From positions 9,989 to 73,988 of the forward strand of contig CAKUTA010000011.1 in NCBI GenBank assembly GCA_934691625.1: DNA of 64,000 nt, in the 5' to 3' direction. Shown here piece after piece: positions 26,935 through 36,216 of this stretch. A model generated the notes under the pieces. That model saw only the letters and a list, made by a program, of their open reading frames with translations, did no database searches and had not been told where the DNA came from. Both the position numbers and the translations under genes were made by a program. Every line of letters begins with the position of its first letter. Within the stretch, counting starts at the first letter, position 1. The DNA comes from an uncultured Bacteroidales bacterium (lineage in GTDB: Bacteria; Bacteroidota; Bacteroidia; Bacteroidales; UBA932).

Positions 26935-28047
26935 CTATTCCTCAGACGGCATATTACCGGCATAATCACGCCATTTGTCTATAAGTGACTGCATATCGGC
27001 AGGTAGTGGAGAGTCAAATCTTATGAATTCACGAGTCCGCGGATGTACGAACCCAAGAGTCTTCGCATGCAGTGCCTGGCGCGGGCACAGCTCGAAGCAG
27101 TTGCGTATGAACTGCTTGTATTTTGCATATATTGTCCCTTTCCGTATCTCGGAGCCGCCATATCTCTCATCATTGAAGAGAGGATGTCCGATATAGTTCA
27201 TGTGCACACGTATCTGGTGTGTCCGTCCTGTCTCCAGACGGCACTCGACCACGGTCACATAACCGAAGCGCTCGATGACCTTGTAATGCGTCACGGCATG
27301 CTTTCCCTTGTCTCCTTCAGGATAGACCTTGAAACGCAGCCTGTCATTCGGATCCCTGCCGATATTCCCGGTGATGGTGCCCTCGTCCTCTTTCAGGTTG
27401 CCCCATACGACTGCAACATATTTCCTCTCGATGGTGTGCCTGAAGAACTGTCCGGCAAGGTCGAGCTGTGCCTCGTCATTCTTCGCGACCACCAGCAGTC
27501 CGGAAGTGTCCATGTCGATTCTGTGCACCAGGACTCCCATGCGCTCATCTTTCGCATCAGGTCCCTGCGAGATGCCGAGATGATAGGAAAGCGCATTGAT
27601 CAATGTCCCCTCGAAGTGGCCATGCCCCGGATGCACGACCATTCCGGCAGGCTTGTTCACCACCAGGAGATCCTCATCCTCATACACTATATCCAGAGGA
27701 ATATTCTCAGGCAGCACCTCGAATCCGCGGCGCTCATACGGCATCACGAACCTTATGATGTCGCCAGGACGGACAATGAGATTTGCCTTTGCAGGCTTGT
27801 CGTTCACCTTCACATATCCGTTCTTTATCGCCAGCTGCACCCTGTGGCGCGACGTGTCCATCAGATGGCACGCCATATATTTATCCACACGGAGCGGCGT
27901 CTGCCCCTTGTCAACATTGAGCCTGAAATGCTCGAACATCCCCTGCTCATCCTCCTCCGAAGCGCTGTCCGCCCCTTCCTCCACTATAATCCCGTCAGGA
28001 GCGTATTCATTCTCCTCTACAGGAAACATCATATCCTGCTCCAACAT
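26935..28047 (-). CDS. RluA/RluD family 23S rRNA pseudouridine synthase
   Basis: A 370-residue protein: an acidic leader (1-40), S4 RNA-binding domain (about 50-110, LRVDKYMACHLMDTSRHRVQ), then the catalytic domain with VNKPAGMVVHPG, HRIDMDTSG (catalytic Asp178), ERKYVAVVWG and GRTHQIRVHM. The S4 domain and motif spacing fit RluD, which modifies helix 69 of 23S rRNA. The start overlaps the stop of the PASTA gene by one base, so the two are translationally coupled. Confidence 0.93.
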   Translation of the reverse strand: MLEQDMMFPVEENEYAPDGIIVEEGADSASEEDEQGMFEHFRLNVDKGQTPLRVDKYMACHLMDTSRHRVQLAIKNGYVKVNDKPAKANLIVRPGDIIRFVMPYERRGFEVLPENIPLDIVYEDEDLLVVNKPAGMVVHPGHGHFEGTLINALSYHLGISQGPDAKDERMGVLVHRIDMDTSGLLVVAKNDEAQLDLAGQFFRHTIERKYVAVVWGNLKEDEGTITGNIGRDPNDRLRFKVYPEGDKGKHAVTHYKVIERFGYVTVVECRLETGRTHQIRVHMNYIGHPLFNDERYGGSEIRKGTIYAKYKQFIRNCFELCPRQALHAKTLGFVHPRTREFIRFDSPLPADMQSLIDKWRDYAGNMPSEE

Positions 28048-28820
28048 TATCTGCTCTTGTCTGGTGAAGAAAGGTAAAGCGTTATTTCAGAGCCCATTGT
28101 GACAGGCATGTCGCCTGCCGACGGGGTCTGCCGATAGACTACGGCATCCAGCGAGTCGCTGTATGTGCGTATCTCCTTGTCGAACCTGAGCCTGGCGATG
28201 TTCAGAGAATTATCATGCAGCGCATCCACAGCTCTCATGTATTTCATCCCTGTGACATCAGGTATATATGTCTGGCTGTCCGTGCCGAGTCCGACTACCA
28301 GATCTATCTCCGAGCCGCTGTCTATGGATTTACCGGCCTTGATGTCGCGGCCCCTGTATAGCTGCCTCAGAACATTGTTAGTGGCCATGTCCTCGGTATA
28401 GCGGAGGCGTCCGAGTACGAGACCCTTGGCAAGAAGCTCGGCCTTGGCCTGACGCATGGAGAACCCTACGAGGTCTGGCATTGTCACCCTCTTGGGAACT
28501 ACGGAATTGATAGTCAGCTTTATCTCACGTCCTTTCTTTACGTGGCTTCCTGCCTTCGGGAACTGCGCGAAGACAAGGCCGCGCCCCATCTTCCTGACAT
28601 AGACCGAATCCGTCACATTGATACGTATGCCGTAGTCTGAAGCGATATGCCTGGCGTCAGATACGCTCATATTGGCGAAATCTGGAACTTCTATCTCCTG
28701 CCCGTGGTGCGTGCCGACCTTGAGAAGAAAATTGCTGACACATACCAGCGCCAGTATTGCAGCTGCCGCCAGGAGCACATTCTTCACTATCCAGTTCGTA
28801 AAAAATCCTTTGATATCCAT
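28047..28820 (-). CDS. PASTA-domain membrane protein
   Basis: A 257-residue protein with one N-terminal membrane helix (about 12-33, VLLAAAAILALVCVSNFLL) and three periplasmic PASTA repeats (EVPDFANMSVSDARHIASDYG; VTMPDLVGFSMRQAKAELLAKG; YIPDVTGMKYMRAVDALHDN). PASTA repeats bind peptidoglycan or are structural in cell-wall proteins. No kinase or transpeptidase domain is attached, as is usual in Bacteroidales where it neighbours cell-envelope and RluD genes. Confidence 0.9.
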   Translation of the reverse strand: MDIKGFFTNWIVKNVLLAAAAILALVCVSNFLLKVGTHHGQEIEVPDFANMSVSDARHIASDYGIRINVTDSVYVRKMGRGLVFAQFPKAGSHVKKGREIKLTINSVVPKRVTMPDLVGFSMRQAKAELLAKGLVLGRLRYTEDMATNNVLRQLYRGRDIKAGKSIDSGSEIDLVVGLGTDSQTYIPDVTGMKYMRAVDALHDNSLNIARLRFDKEIRTYSDSLDAVVYRQTPSAGDMPVTMGSEITLYLSSPDKSR

Positions 28821-28844
28821 TTTGCTGAAAATCTGTTAAATTAG

Positions 28845-29483
28845 TCATGCATGACCGAAGATGACCTCCATGACGCCCTCGGTGACAAGCGCAATACCTA
28901 TTATTGTGACGATTATTCCTGTAATCCTGTTTATCCACAATATCGTGCCCAGCTTGAAGTTCCTTCTCATCCGGCTGAATATCCATGAGAAGAAGAACCA
29001 GTACAGCGCGGAGCCTGCGCTCAATGCCAGCAGGATAGGTGCGACTCGGAAGTCATGCGGTTCAAGTTCAATGCCGAAGAACGCGAAAAGCGCGAAAATC
29101 ACCAGTATGGCCCCGGGATTTGAAACCCCCATGATGACCGCCTGGAAGAAGTCCTTAAGCGAATATGACGGGGTGGGCTCCTCTTTCTTCATCTTCCTGA
29201 ACGGATCCTTGAAGGCAAGGCTGCACCCGAGGACGGTAACCACGATCCCGCCGCCTACCATGATGAGAATACTGTAGTTCTCGATGAAAGTCTCGGCTAT
29301 CGCCAATGCGAATATGGCAATGACTGCGAATATCGTGTCCACCAGACATGCGCCGAGACCTGCAAGAAATCCTGCCTTGTGGCCTTCGCTGAGCGATTTC
29401 TGTATAACGAGAATAGCTATCGGCCCCAGCGGGACTGACGCGCAGATACCTATTATGAAACCTTTAAGAATATCCAGCAGCAT
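28845..29483 (-). CDS. LysE/RhtB family amino-acid exporter
   Basis: A 212-residue membrane protein beginning MLLDILKGFIIGICASVPLGPIAILVIQ, with the GxxxSxxxGP loop typical of LysE exporters and six predicted helices. The ATG at 29483 is chosen because the candidate promoter -7 element (29513-29506) would start transcription near 29499, downstream of the next ATG at 29504. Substrate unknown, probably an amino acid or small metabolite. Confidence 0.85.
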   Translation of the reverse strand: MLLDILKGFIIGICASVPLGPIAILVIQKSLSEGHKAGFLAGLGACLVDTIFAVIAIFALAIAETFIENYSILIMVGGGIVVTVLGCSLAFKDPFRKMKKEEPTPSYSLKDFFQAVIMGVSNPGAILVIFALFAFFGIELEPHDFRVAPILLALSAGSALYWFFFSWIFSRMRRNFKLGTILWINRITGIIVTIIGIALVTEGVMEVIFGHA

Positions 29484-29505
29484 ATCGTCAATGTAGCTAA
29501 ACATG

Positions 29506-29513
29506 CAAAGATA
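29506..29513 (-). promoter_or_regulatory. -7 element of the LysE-type gene
   Basis: TATCTTTG on the minus strand. Its predicted start decides against the ATG at 29504. Confidence 0.5.
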
Positions 29514-29526
29514 ATAATTTAATTCA

Positions 29527-29534
29527 TATCTTTG
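29527..29534 (+). promoter_or_regulatory. -7 element of lnt
   Basis: TATCTTTG on the plus strand, 40 bases before the lnt ATG. It diverges from the element at 29506-29513, so the two promoters share their upstream region. Confidence 0.5.
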
Positions 29535-29573
29535 CCGATGTGTTGCCCATCCATGGGTGAATGTATATAGATT

Positions 29574-31220
29574 ATGAGAAATCAGAAAATCCTCATGGCC
29601 GTACTGGTGCTGCTCTTTGTGGTGCTGATGTCCGTGCCATATCTTGTCCCGCATACAGGAATATTGTCATTATTCGGCCTCGTCCCTCTGCTGTGCATGG
29701 AGCACATAGCGGCCCTTTCAGGCATGAAGCGTGTATGGATATGGCATTACATCGCCTTCCTGCTGTGGAACATCGCCACGACATTCTGGGTATGCAATGC
29801 CACCATAGGCGGCGGAATCTTCGCCTGTGTTGCCAATGCGTTCCAGATGTCGCTGATATTCGGCATGTTCCGCTGGAGCCGCAGAGTGCTTAAGGGCTCA
29901 TTGCCGTATATCTTTCTGGCAATGCTGTGGATCGCCTGGGAGAAGTACTATCTGACGGTGGCTCAGATCTCATGGCCATGGCTTGTCCTTGGAAACTCAT
30001 TTGCCAGAACGGTCTCTCTGGCCCAGTGGTATGAATATCTAGGCACGCTTGGCGGCTCATTATGGATATGGGCATGCAATCTGGGGCTGTTCGGCCTGAT
30101 GGTCTCGCTCTCCGACGGCAGATGGTTCCGGTTTAATGTCAAGGCCAAGTCTGCCGCGCTGCTCGGCTACGTAGTGGTGCTGCTTCTTCCTATGGCGCTG
30201 TCTGTATCCATGTACCGCTCCTATGAGGAAAGTGATGCCCCGCTGGAAGTCGTTGCCCTTCAGCCTGATATCGACCCGTATCACAAGTTTCAGGCTCTGT
30301 CCCAGGACCAGCAGAATGCAATCCTGCAGTCTCAGATGATGTCGGCCCTGGACGGGAGAAATTCCAGTGACACATCCCTGCTCCTGTTTCTTGCGCCAGA
30401 GACATTCACGAATGATGTAGTGACTGATGATTTCGACAGAAGCCGCACATATCGCAGATTCCGTAATCTTCTTTCTGAATATCGGAATGTGAATCTTCTT
30501 TTCGGGGCATCGTCGTACACCTTCATTGACTCCGGCGCGGCGCCGTCAGCCACGGCACGTAGCCTCGGTGGTGGCAGGTGGGTGGAGTCCCATAATTCAG
30601 CATTGATGATGGACGGAACAGGAGATGCCGGGATATATCATAAGTCCAAGCTGGTGGTCGGTGTGGAGATGACGCCGTATCCCGCTTTCTTCTGCAAGGT
30701 TGACGATCTTCTCGGCGGTGTGATGGGACGCTGCATCGGGCAGGAGGATGTCTCGCTGCTGCACTGCGTTGCGCGGGATTCTTCAGGGATAGTTACTTCC
30801 AGCGTCCCGGTCGGCTGTGCAATATGCTATGAATCAGTGTATCCTGAACATTGCGCCGAATATGTTCGAAAAGGCGCTAAGATGCTTGCAGTGATCACTA
30901 ATGATGCCTGGTGGGGTGACACTCCTGGCTATAGGCAGCATCTGAGCTACGCTTCACTACGGGCGATAGAGACCAGGCGCGATATTGCGAGAAGCGCCAA
31001 TACGGGAATCTCGGCGATTATAAACCAGCGTGGAGATATCGTCAAGTCCACCGGCTGGTGGACGCCTGCTGTACTTGCCGGACAGGTCAATCTCAATGAC
31101 AGGATGACAATGTTTGTAAGCCAGGGTGATATCGTCGGCCGCCTCTGTGTGTTCCTGTCGATACTGCTCATACTCAGTATACTGGTGCGCTCCAGAGTCC
31201 AGCCGTCAGAAAAAAGATGA
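29574..31220 (+). CDS. lnt: Apolipoprotein N-acyltransferase
   Basis: A 548-residue protein with several N-terminal membrane helices followed by a nitrilase-like periplasmic domain. The catalytic triad is visible: Glu in FLAPETF, Lys in YHKSKLVVGVE and Cys in CAICYESVYPEH; NDAWWGDTPGYRQHL and RSANTGISAI are also conserved. It adds the third acyl chain to lipoproteins in the inner membrane. It has its own promoter, diverging from the LysE-type gene. Confidence 0.95.
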   Translation: MRNQKILMAVLVLLFVVLMSVPYLVPHTGILSLFGLVPLLCMEHIAALSGMKRVWIWHYIAFLLWNIATTFWVCNATIGGGIFACVANAFQMSLIFGMFRWSRRVLKGSLPYIFLAMLWIAWEKYYLTVAQISWPWLVLGNSFARTVSLAQWYEYLGTLGGSLWIWACNLGLFGLMVSLSDGRWFRFNVKAKSAALLGYVVVLLLPMALSVSMYRSYEESDAPLEVVALQPDIDPYHKFQALSQDQQNAILQSQMMSALDGRNSSDTSLLLFLAPETFTNDVVTDDFDRSRTYRRFRNLLSEYRNVNLLFGASSYTFIDSGAAPSATARSLGGGRWVESHNSALMMDGTGDAGIYHKSKLVVGVEMTPYPAFFCKVDDLLGGVMGRCIGQEDVSLLHCVARDSSGIVTSSVPVGCAICYESVYPEHCAEYVRKGAKMLAVITNDAWWGDTPGYRQHLSYASLRAIETRRDIARSANTGISAIINQRGDIVKSTGWWTPAVLAGQVNLNDRMTMFVSQGDIVGRLCVFLSILLILSILVRSRVQPSEKR

Positions 31221-31255
31221 TGGTGGCCTGGTTGCTTCCGGGCCGCCATCATCTT
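31214..31255 (-). terminator. Terminator of the RNase G gene, overlapping the lnt stop
   Basis: An 18-position stem (AAGATGATGG.. / ..CCATCATCTT) with a few G-U pairs and loop near 31232-31237. Read leftward it is followed by TTTTTT, so it mainly ends the RNase G transcript but could also stop lnt mRNA. Confidence 0.8.
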
Positions 31256-31282
31256 AAAATATTCATCTACCGTAATGCGTGA

Positions 31283-32851
31283 CTAGCTGTCAAGCCTCTC
31301 TCCGCTTTCGGTATATAGTTCATTCTGCAGGACACTGAAGTCCAGGACTTCTTCGTGCTTTATCTTGCATTTGTACTTCCTTCTCCATTTCCTAAGGAAA
31401 GAATTGAAACCTCTGGAAATGTACGCTCCCAGGATAGGGCCGGTCTTCAGAATGAAGGACCGGATATTCTTCTCATTGGCGTAATATGAAATCTTGCGCT
31501 CGATCTCCTCATCAATGACGATGCTCGGTGAGATTTTCCCCGTGCCATGGCATACAGGGCAGGTCTCTTCCGTGTTTATCTGTGTCACGGGACGGATTCT
31601 CTGCCTGGTTATCTGCATTAGACCGAACTTGGTGAGCGGCAGCACATTGTGCTTTGCCCTGTCATCCAGCATCAGCTCGGTCATGTACTTGTACAGGCCA
31701 TTCTTGTGCTCCTGGTTCTCCATGTCGATGAAGTCCACGATTACAATACCGCCCATGTCCCTGAGCCTCAGCTGTCTCGCGATTTCCTCCGCCGCATAGC
31801 GGTTCACTTCGTAGGTGTTCTCCTCTTGGTCGTTTGTCTTCGCCCGGATGCCGCTGTTGACATCTACGACATTGAGCGCTTCTGTCGATTCTATTACAAG
31901 ATATGCCCCCTGCTTTATAGGAACCACCTTTCCGAAAGAACTCTTGATCTGCCTTGTGACATCGAACTTGTCAAACACAGGCTCGTCCTCGTCATAGAAC
32001 TTCACGATTTTCTCCTTGTCTGGGGAAATCTGGGCGATATACTTCCTGATTTCCTCAAATTCCTTCCTGTCATTGACATAGATGTTTGAGAAGGAATCAT
32101 TGAAAAGATCGCGCAGGATGGTGGTCGTCTTGCTGTACTCTGTAAAGAGCAGCTGGACATTCTTGGATTTGGACAGTTTCGTCCATGAGCCTTCCCATTT
32201 GCTGATGAGCGATTTCAGCTCTGAAACCAGTATGGCTGCGTTCTTGCCCTCGGCAGCTGTGCGGATTATCGCACCATAGTTATTCGGGAGAATGCTCTTG
32301 ACGAGCGTCTCAAGTCTCTTTTTCTCTTCCTTGGATGCTATTTTCTGAGATATGCTCACTTTCTTTGCGAAAGGGAGGAGTACAATATTGCGTCCTGCCA
32401 ATGAAATCTCTGCAGTGAGCCGTGAGCCCTTGGTCGAGATCGGTTCCTTGACAATCTGGACAATGATCATCTGTCCAGGCTTGAGGATATTCTCTATCTG
32501 CCCCTCTTTCGCGAGGATAGGAGGCAGCTCAATGCCTGAGAACAGGTCGTTGGCATTCGTGTTCTGGTTCGTCTTGCGGACAAACTCGTCAAATGCGTAG
32601 AAATACAGACCTAGATCCAGATAGTGGATAAAAGCTTCCTTCTCGTCTCCGATGTCAACAAAGGCCGCATTCAGTGCGGGCATCACCTTCTTCACCTTGC
32701 CGAGGAATACATCGCCGACCGTGAAGCTGTGCCCGTTGCTGGACTCCTTGTTCAGCTCGATGAGGCGGTGGTTCTCCATTAGGGCCAGCCTTACCTCTTC
32801 TTCGCCTACATCTACAATCAGATCTTTAACTGATTCTTTTTCAGACTCCAT
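31283..32851 (-). CDS. rng: Ribonuclease E/G family endoribonuclease (RNase G type)
   Basis: A 522-residue protein: an S1-type RNA-binding domain at about 35-130 (GDVFLGKVKKVMPALNAAFVDIG), the RNase E/G catalytic domain with GGIVIVDFIDME and ALNVVDVNSG (catalytic aspartates), and the zinc-link motif CPVCHGTG. The C-terminal scaffold of RNase E is absent, so RNase G is the better name. It processes rRNA precursors and mRNA. A candidate terminator lies just downstream. Confidence 0.93.
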   Translation of the reverse strand: MESEKESVKDLIVDVGEEEVRLALMENHRLIELNKESSNGHSFTVGDVFLGKVKKVMPALNAAFVDIGDEKEAFIHYLDLGLYFYAFDEFVRKTNQNTNANDLFSGIELPPILAKEGQIENILKPGQMIIVQIVKEPISTKGSRLTAEISLAGRNIVLLPFAKKVSISQKIASKEEKKRLETLVKSILPNNYGAIIRTAAEGKNAAILVSELKSLISKWEGSWTKLSKSKNVQLLFTEYSKTTTILRDLFNDSFSNIYVNDRKEFEEIRKYIAQISPDKEKIVKFYDEDEPVFDKFDVTRQIKSSFGKVVPIKQGAYLVIESTEALNVVDVNSGIRAKTNDQEENTYEVNRYAAEEIARQLRLRDMGGIVIVDFIDMENQEHKNGLYKYMTELMLDDRAKHNVLPLTKFGLMQITRQRIRPVTQINTEETCPVCHGTGKISPSIVIDEEIERKISYYANEKNIRSFILKTGPILGAYISRGFNSFLRKWRRKYKCKIKHEEVLDFSVLQNELYTESGERLDS

Positions 32852-32908
32852 CAGGATAAAACAATATTAGTGACAGTAAGAAAAGGCATTGCCTTTTCAC
32901 AAAATTAA

Positions 32909-32938
32909 AGAGGCCGTCCGGACTACCGGTCAGCCTCT
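32909..32938 (-). terminator. Terminator of the HU/COX24-like operon
   Basis: AGAGGC...GCCTCT arms with an inner CCGG/CCGG pair form a hairpin on the minus strand. It is followed by TTTAATTTTG. Confidence 0.7.
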
Positions 32939-32977
32939 CTCTCTTAGCAGACTGCTAAAATGGCAGACACTGAAAAA

Positions 32978-33067
32978 TTACTTCTTCTTATGTCTGTTCT
33001 TGCGCAAGCGCTTTTTACGCTTGTGCGTTGCCATCTTATGTCTCTTTCTCTTTTTACCGCTTGGCAT
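32978..33067 (-). CDS. AURKAIP1/COX24-domain mini-protein
   Basis: This 29-residue frame begins MPSGKKRKRHKM and ends with RHKKK, almost entirely Lys, Arg and His. Proteins of this sequence are annotated in Bacteroidota as AURKAIP1/COX24 domain proteins, related to the mitochondrial ribosomal protein mS38, so a ribosome-bound role is probable. It lies 20 bases after the HU gene and shares its promoter. Shorter than most gene finders accept. Confidence 0.85.
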   Translation of the reverse strand: MPSGKKRKRHKMATHKRKKRLRKNRHKKK

Positions 33068-33087
33068 AGATTAAAAGATTTTATTTG

Positions 33088-33363
33088 TTATTTCTTAACA
33101 GAACCTACGAACACCTTTGCTGGCTTGAATGCCGGGATGTTGTGTGCCGGGATTGTCATGGTAGTGTTCTTCGTGATGTTACGTGCAGCCTTCTCTGCTC
33201 TGTGCTTGATGATGAAACTGCCGAAACCACGGAGATATACAGGCTCGCCTTTTGCAAGGGAATCCTTCACGCTCTCCATGAAAGCCTCGACAACAGTCTG
33301 TACTGTTGTTTTCTCAAGTCCGGTTGCTTTCGCAACCTCGTTTACGATCTCTGCTTTGGTCAT
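33088..33363 (-). CDS. hup: HU family DNA-binding protein
   Basis: A 91-residue histone-like protein starting MTKAEIVNEVAKATGLEKTT, with VYLRGFGSFIIKHR and the beta-arm NITKNTTMTIPAHNIPAFKP. It forms dimers that bend DNA. It is first in a two-gene operon with the mini-protein. A strong promoter is at 33415-33445. Confidence 0.96.
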   Translation of the reverse strand: MTKAEIVNEVAKATGLEKTTVQTVVEAFMESVKDSLAKGEPVYLRGFGSFIIKHRAEKAARNITKNTTMTIPAHNIPAFKPAKVFVGSVKK

Positions 33364-33414
33364 GATAACTGATATTAATATAATTTACTATCGATTTCAA
33401 TCCGAATCGGTTGG

Positions 33415-33445
33415 CAAAGGTACGCTTATTTTTTTTATTAGCAAA
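33415..33445 (-). promoter_or_regulatory. Promoter of the HU operon
   Basis: On the minus strand TTTG (33445-33442), 19 bases, TACCTTTG (33422-33415). Ideal spacing and sequence. Confidence 0.8.
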
Positions 33446-33608
33446 CTTTTACGTGAGAAATTGGCTCTGTGTGTGATTTTCTGACGAATTTTCAGCAAAT
33501 TTGCATTGGCATAAAGATTGACTATCTTATATGCGACTGTTGTTCCCGCCGCCAATGCCAAATTGGCAGTCGGGACGGATTGTGTCACGTAATGTCTTGG
33601 ACATGCGG

Positions 33609-33780
33609 TTAAGAAGCTGTTTTGAAATGATTGAAAAGTTGTTTGAGGTAAAATTCCTTCATTTTCTTTCCGATGCTTCAGGTCAGATAGGCACCGCTAT
33701 CTTCCCAGAAGCCCCGGTCGAATCTGAAGTTTTTTCCTCTCAAACTTTCAGACAATAATTTCAAAACAACTTCTAAGAAA
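33609..33780. repeat. Imperfect inverted-repeat element of about 170 bp
   Basis: The left end (33609-33647) and right end (about 33754-33775) are inverted copies (20 of 22 in the outer arm). An inner pair, CTTCAG..CAGAT and ATCTGAAG, adds to the fold. A 40-bp piece recurs in the opposite direction at 39096-39135. It resembles a non-autonomous mobile element or a structured RNA. No protein-coding content is supported. The remaining gap (33446-33608) holds no gene I can support. Confidence 0.6.
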
Positions 33781-33807
33781 TTAAAAGATTCAAAACTTAT
33801 TAATAAT

Positions 33808-36216
33808 ATGGCAGATAAATATTCGGATGTGTTCTCGCCGGCAGGCGCGGAAGTCAGCATTATCCCGGTCATGAGCGGAGACATACCTCCGCAGGTGGAC
33901 GAGACATCATTGCCTGACACATTGCCGTTGCTCGCATTGAGAAATGCAGTGATTTTCCCGGGATCTATTTTCCCGATAACTATCGGACGCGAGAAATCCA
34001 TCAAGCTTATAGAGGACGCGCACAAGTCAAACTCCCTTATTGGCGCTGTGCCGCAGAACGATGTCGGTGTCGAGGATCCGGCGCTTGACGACCTGTTCCC
34101 GTTCGGCACTGTCTCCAGGATCATAAAGACATTTGAAATGCCTGATGGTACCATCTCGGCGGTCCTTCAGGGACTTAAGAGGTTCGAGATCGAGGATGTC
34201 ATATCTTCGGAGCCGTACCTTCGTGCTCATGTGAGGTATCTGGAGGATATCGAGGCTAATCATGATGACCCGGAGATACGTGTGATTGCAGACTCCCTGA
34301 AGGAGAAGGCTGCCGCAATAATCAAGTCTTCATCCTTCGCCCCGAAGGAGGCTGCCAATGCGCTGAAGTCCATAGAGGATTTCAATTTTCTCGTGAACTT
34401 CATCGCGACGACCATTGATGTCGAGAATTTCTTCGACAAGGTGGAGCTCCTTAAATATGAGGACCTGAAAGTCAGGGCAATGAAGCTTCTCAATGTCCTG
34501 GATACCCAGGTGGAACTTCTGAAGATAAAGCAGGAGATCAACTCCAAGGTTAAGAATGAGATTGACCAGCAGCAGAGGGAGTATTATCTTAACAACCAGC
34601 TCCGTACTATCCAGGAGGAACTCGGCATGGATGAAGATGAGGATCTGGAGAAGCTTCGCGCCGAGGCTGCGAAGAAGGACTGGCCGGCTTCTGTGAAGGA
34701 GATTTTCGACAAGGAGCTTGCCAAGCTGGAGAAATATAATCCTTCATCCCCGGACTACAGCATCCAGTATAACTATATAAAGTTCATGCTGGAGCTTCCA
34801 TGGAACCATATATCCAAGGATAATCTGGATCTGAAGCATGCGCAGAAAGTTCTGGACGATGACCACTACGGCCTGGAGAAGGTCAAGGAGAGAATCATTG
34901 AATATCTTGCTGTCCTGAAGCTGCGCGGGGACATGAAATCCCCGATTCTCTGTCTCTACGGCCCTCCGGGAGTGGGCAAGACAAGCCTCGGCAAGTCCAT
35001 TGCTAAGGCGATAGGCAGAAAGTATGTCCGCATAGCCCTCGGAGGCATGCATGACGAGGCGGAGATTCGTGGACACAGGAAGACTTATATAGGTGCGCTT
35101 CCAGGACGTATCCTGAATGGAATCGCACGTGCCGGCACATCCAACCCTGTGATGGTGCTGGATGAAATCGACAAGCTTAGCAGCGACTTCAAGGGCGACC
35201 CGTCATCGGCGTTGCTGGAAGTTCTTGATCCTGAGCAGAATGTGACATTCCATGATAACTATCTGGATGTAGACTATGACCTGTCTCATGTGCTTTTCAT
35301 AACTACAGCCAATGATATCTCGACTATCCAGCCTGCTCTTCTGGACAGGATGGAACTTATCAATGTCACAGGCTATCTTGCCGAGGAGAAGATGGAGATC
35401 GCGAAGAAGTTCCTGCTGCCGCGTGAGCTTGAGGAGCACGGAATAGGCAAGAAGGAGCTCCGCATTGACAAGCCGGCAATGGCAGAAATCATTGACCAGT
35501 ACACACATGAGTCCGGGGTCCGCGGCCTGGAGAAGCAGATAGCCAAGATAGCGAGGGTGACTGCGAAGAAGATTGCGATGGGCGAGGAGTTCCCTTCTGT
35601 CATCAAGAAGGAGCATCTGAAGGAGTATCTAGGCCTGCCTACGGCATTCCATGACAAGCAGAGCGGCAATGAAGGTGTCGGTGTGGTGACAGGCCTGGCA
35701 TGGACGCAGATGGGCGGAGAAATCCTGTTCGTGGAAAGCTCTGTCAGTGACGGTAAGGGGCAGCTTACCATGACCGGAAATCTTGGAAATGTCATGAAAG
35801 AGTCCGCGACTATCGCGTACCAGTACATAAAGGCTCATCCTCAGCTTGCAGGGATGGATTCCAAGGAGTTTGATGCGCATGATATCCATGTGCATGTTCC
35901 TGAGGGCGCCACTCCTAAGGACGGCCCTTCTGCCGGAATCACTCTTGTATGCTCGATGCTGTCGGCGTTGAGGAATGAGCCTGTCAGAAAAGGCATTGCA
36001 ATGACTGGCGAGACGACGCTGAGGGGACGTGTGCTCCCTGTCGGAGGTATCAAGGAGAAGATTCTTGCTGCCAAGAGGGCCGGCGTCACTGCTATCGTGA
36101 TTTCAGAGGACAACAGGAAGGATATAGAGGATATCAATGAGAAATATATCGCAGGCCTGACATTCGAGTATGTGAAGACCATCGACGATGTCCTGAAATT
36201 TGTGTTCCAGAAATGA
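33808..36216 (+). CDS. lon: ATP-dependent Lon protease
   Basis: An 802-residue protein. The N-terminal Lon substrate-binding domain (about 40-240) precedes a coiled helical linker, the AAA+ ATPase with Walker A GPPGVGKT (Lys391) and Walker B VMVLDEIDK, and the C-terminal protease with catalytic dyad Ser708 (DGPSAGIT) and Lys749 (GGIKEKIL). It degrades misfolded and regulatory proteins. Its stop overlaps the ung start by 4 bases. The inverted-repeat element lies directly upstream, so any promoter in that region might be affected by it. Confidence 0.97.
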   Translation: MADKYSDVFSPAGAEVSIIPVMSGDIPPQVDETSLPDTLPLLALRNAVIFPGSIFPITIGREKSIKLIEDAHKSNSLIGAVPQNDVGVEDPALDDLFPFGTVSRIIKTFEMPDGTISAVLQGLKRFEIEDVISSEPYLRAHVRYLEDIEANHDDPEIRVIADSLKEKAAAIIKSSSFAPKEAANALKSIEDFNFLVNFIATTIDVENFFDKVELLKYEDLKVRAMKLLNVLDTQVELLKIKQEINSKVKNEIDQQQREYYLNNQLRTIQEELGMDEDEDLEKLRAEAAKKDWPASVKEIFDKELAKLEKYNPSSPDYSIQYNYIKFMLELPWNHISKDNLDLKHAQKVLDDDHYGLEKVKERIIEYLAVLKLRGDMKSPILCLYGPPGVGKTSLGKSIAKAIGRKYVRIALGGMHDEAEIRGHRKTYIGALPGRILNGIARAGTSNPVMVLDEIDKLSSDFKGDPSSALLEVLDPEQNVTFHDNYLDVDYDLSHVLFITTANDISTIQPALLDRMELINVTGYLAEEKMEIAKKFLLPRELEEHGIGKKELRIDKPAMAEIIDQYTHESGVRGLEKQIAKIARVTAKKIAMGEEFPSVIKKEHLKEYLGLPTAFHDKQSGNEGVGVVTGLAWTQMGGEILFVESSVSDGKGQLTMTGNLGNVMKESATIAYQYIKAHPQLAGMDSKEFDAHDIHVHVPEGATPKDGPSAGITLVCSMLSALRNEPVRKGIAMTGETTLRGRVLPVGGIKEKILAAKRAGVTAIVISEDNRKDIEDINEKYIAGLTFEYVKTIDDVLKFVFQK

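Noticed and set aside
29504..29654. Longer N-terminus for the LysE-type protein
   Set aside because: The extension crosses the predicted promoter and lacks membrane or signal features; the ATG at 29483 fits the family.
33531..33758. 75-codon frame spanning the inverted-repeat element before lon
   Set aside because: Lies over inverted repeats, and the shared piece near 39.1 kb is in another context; no protein features.
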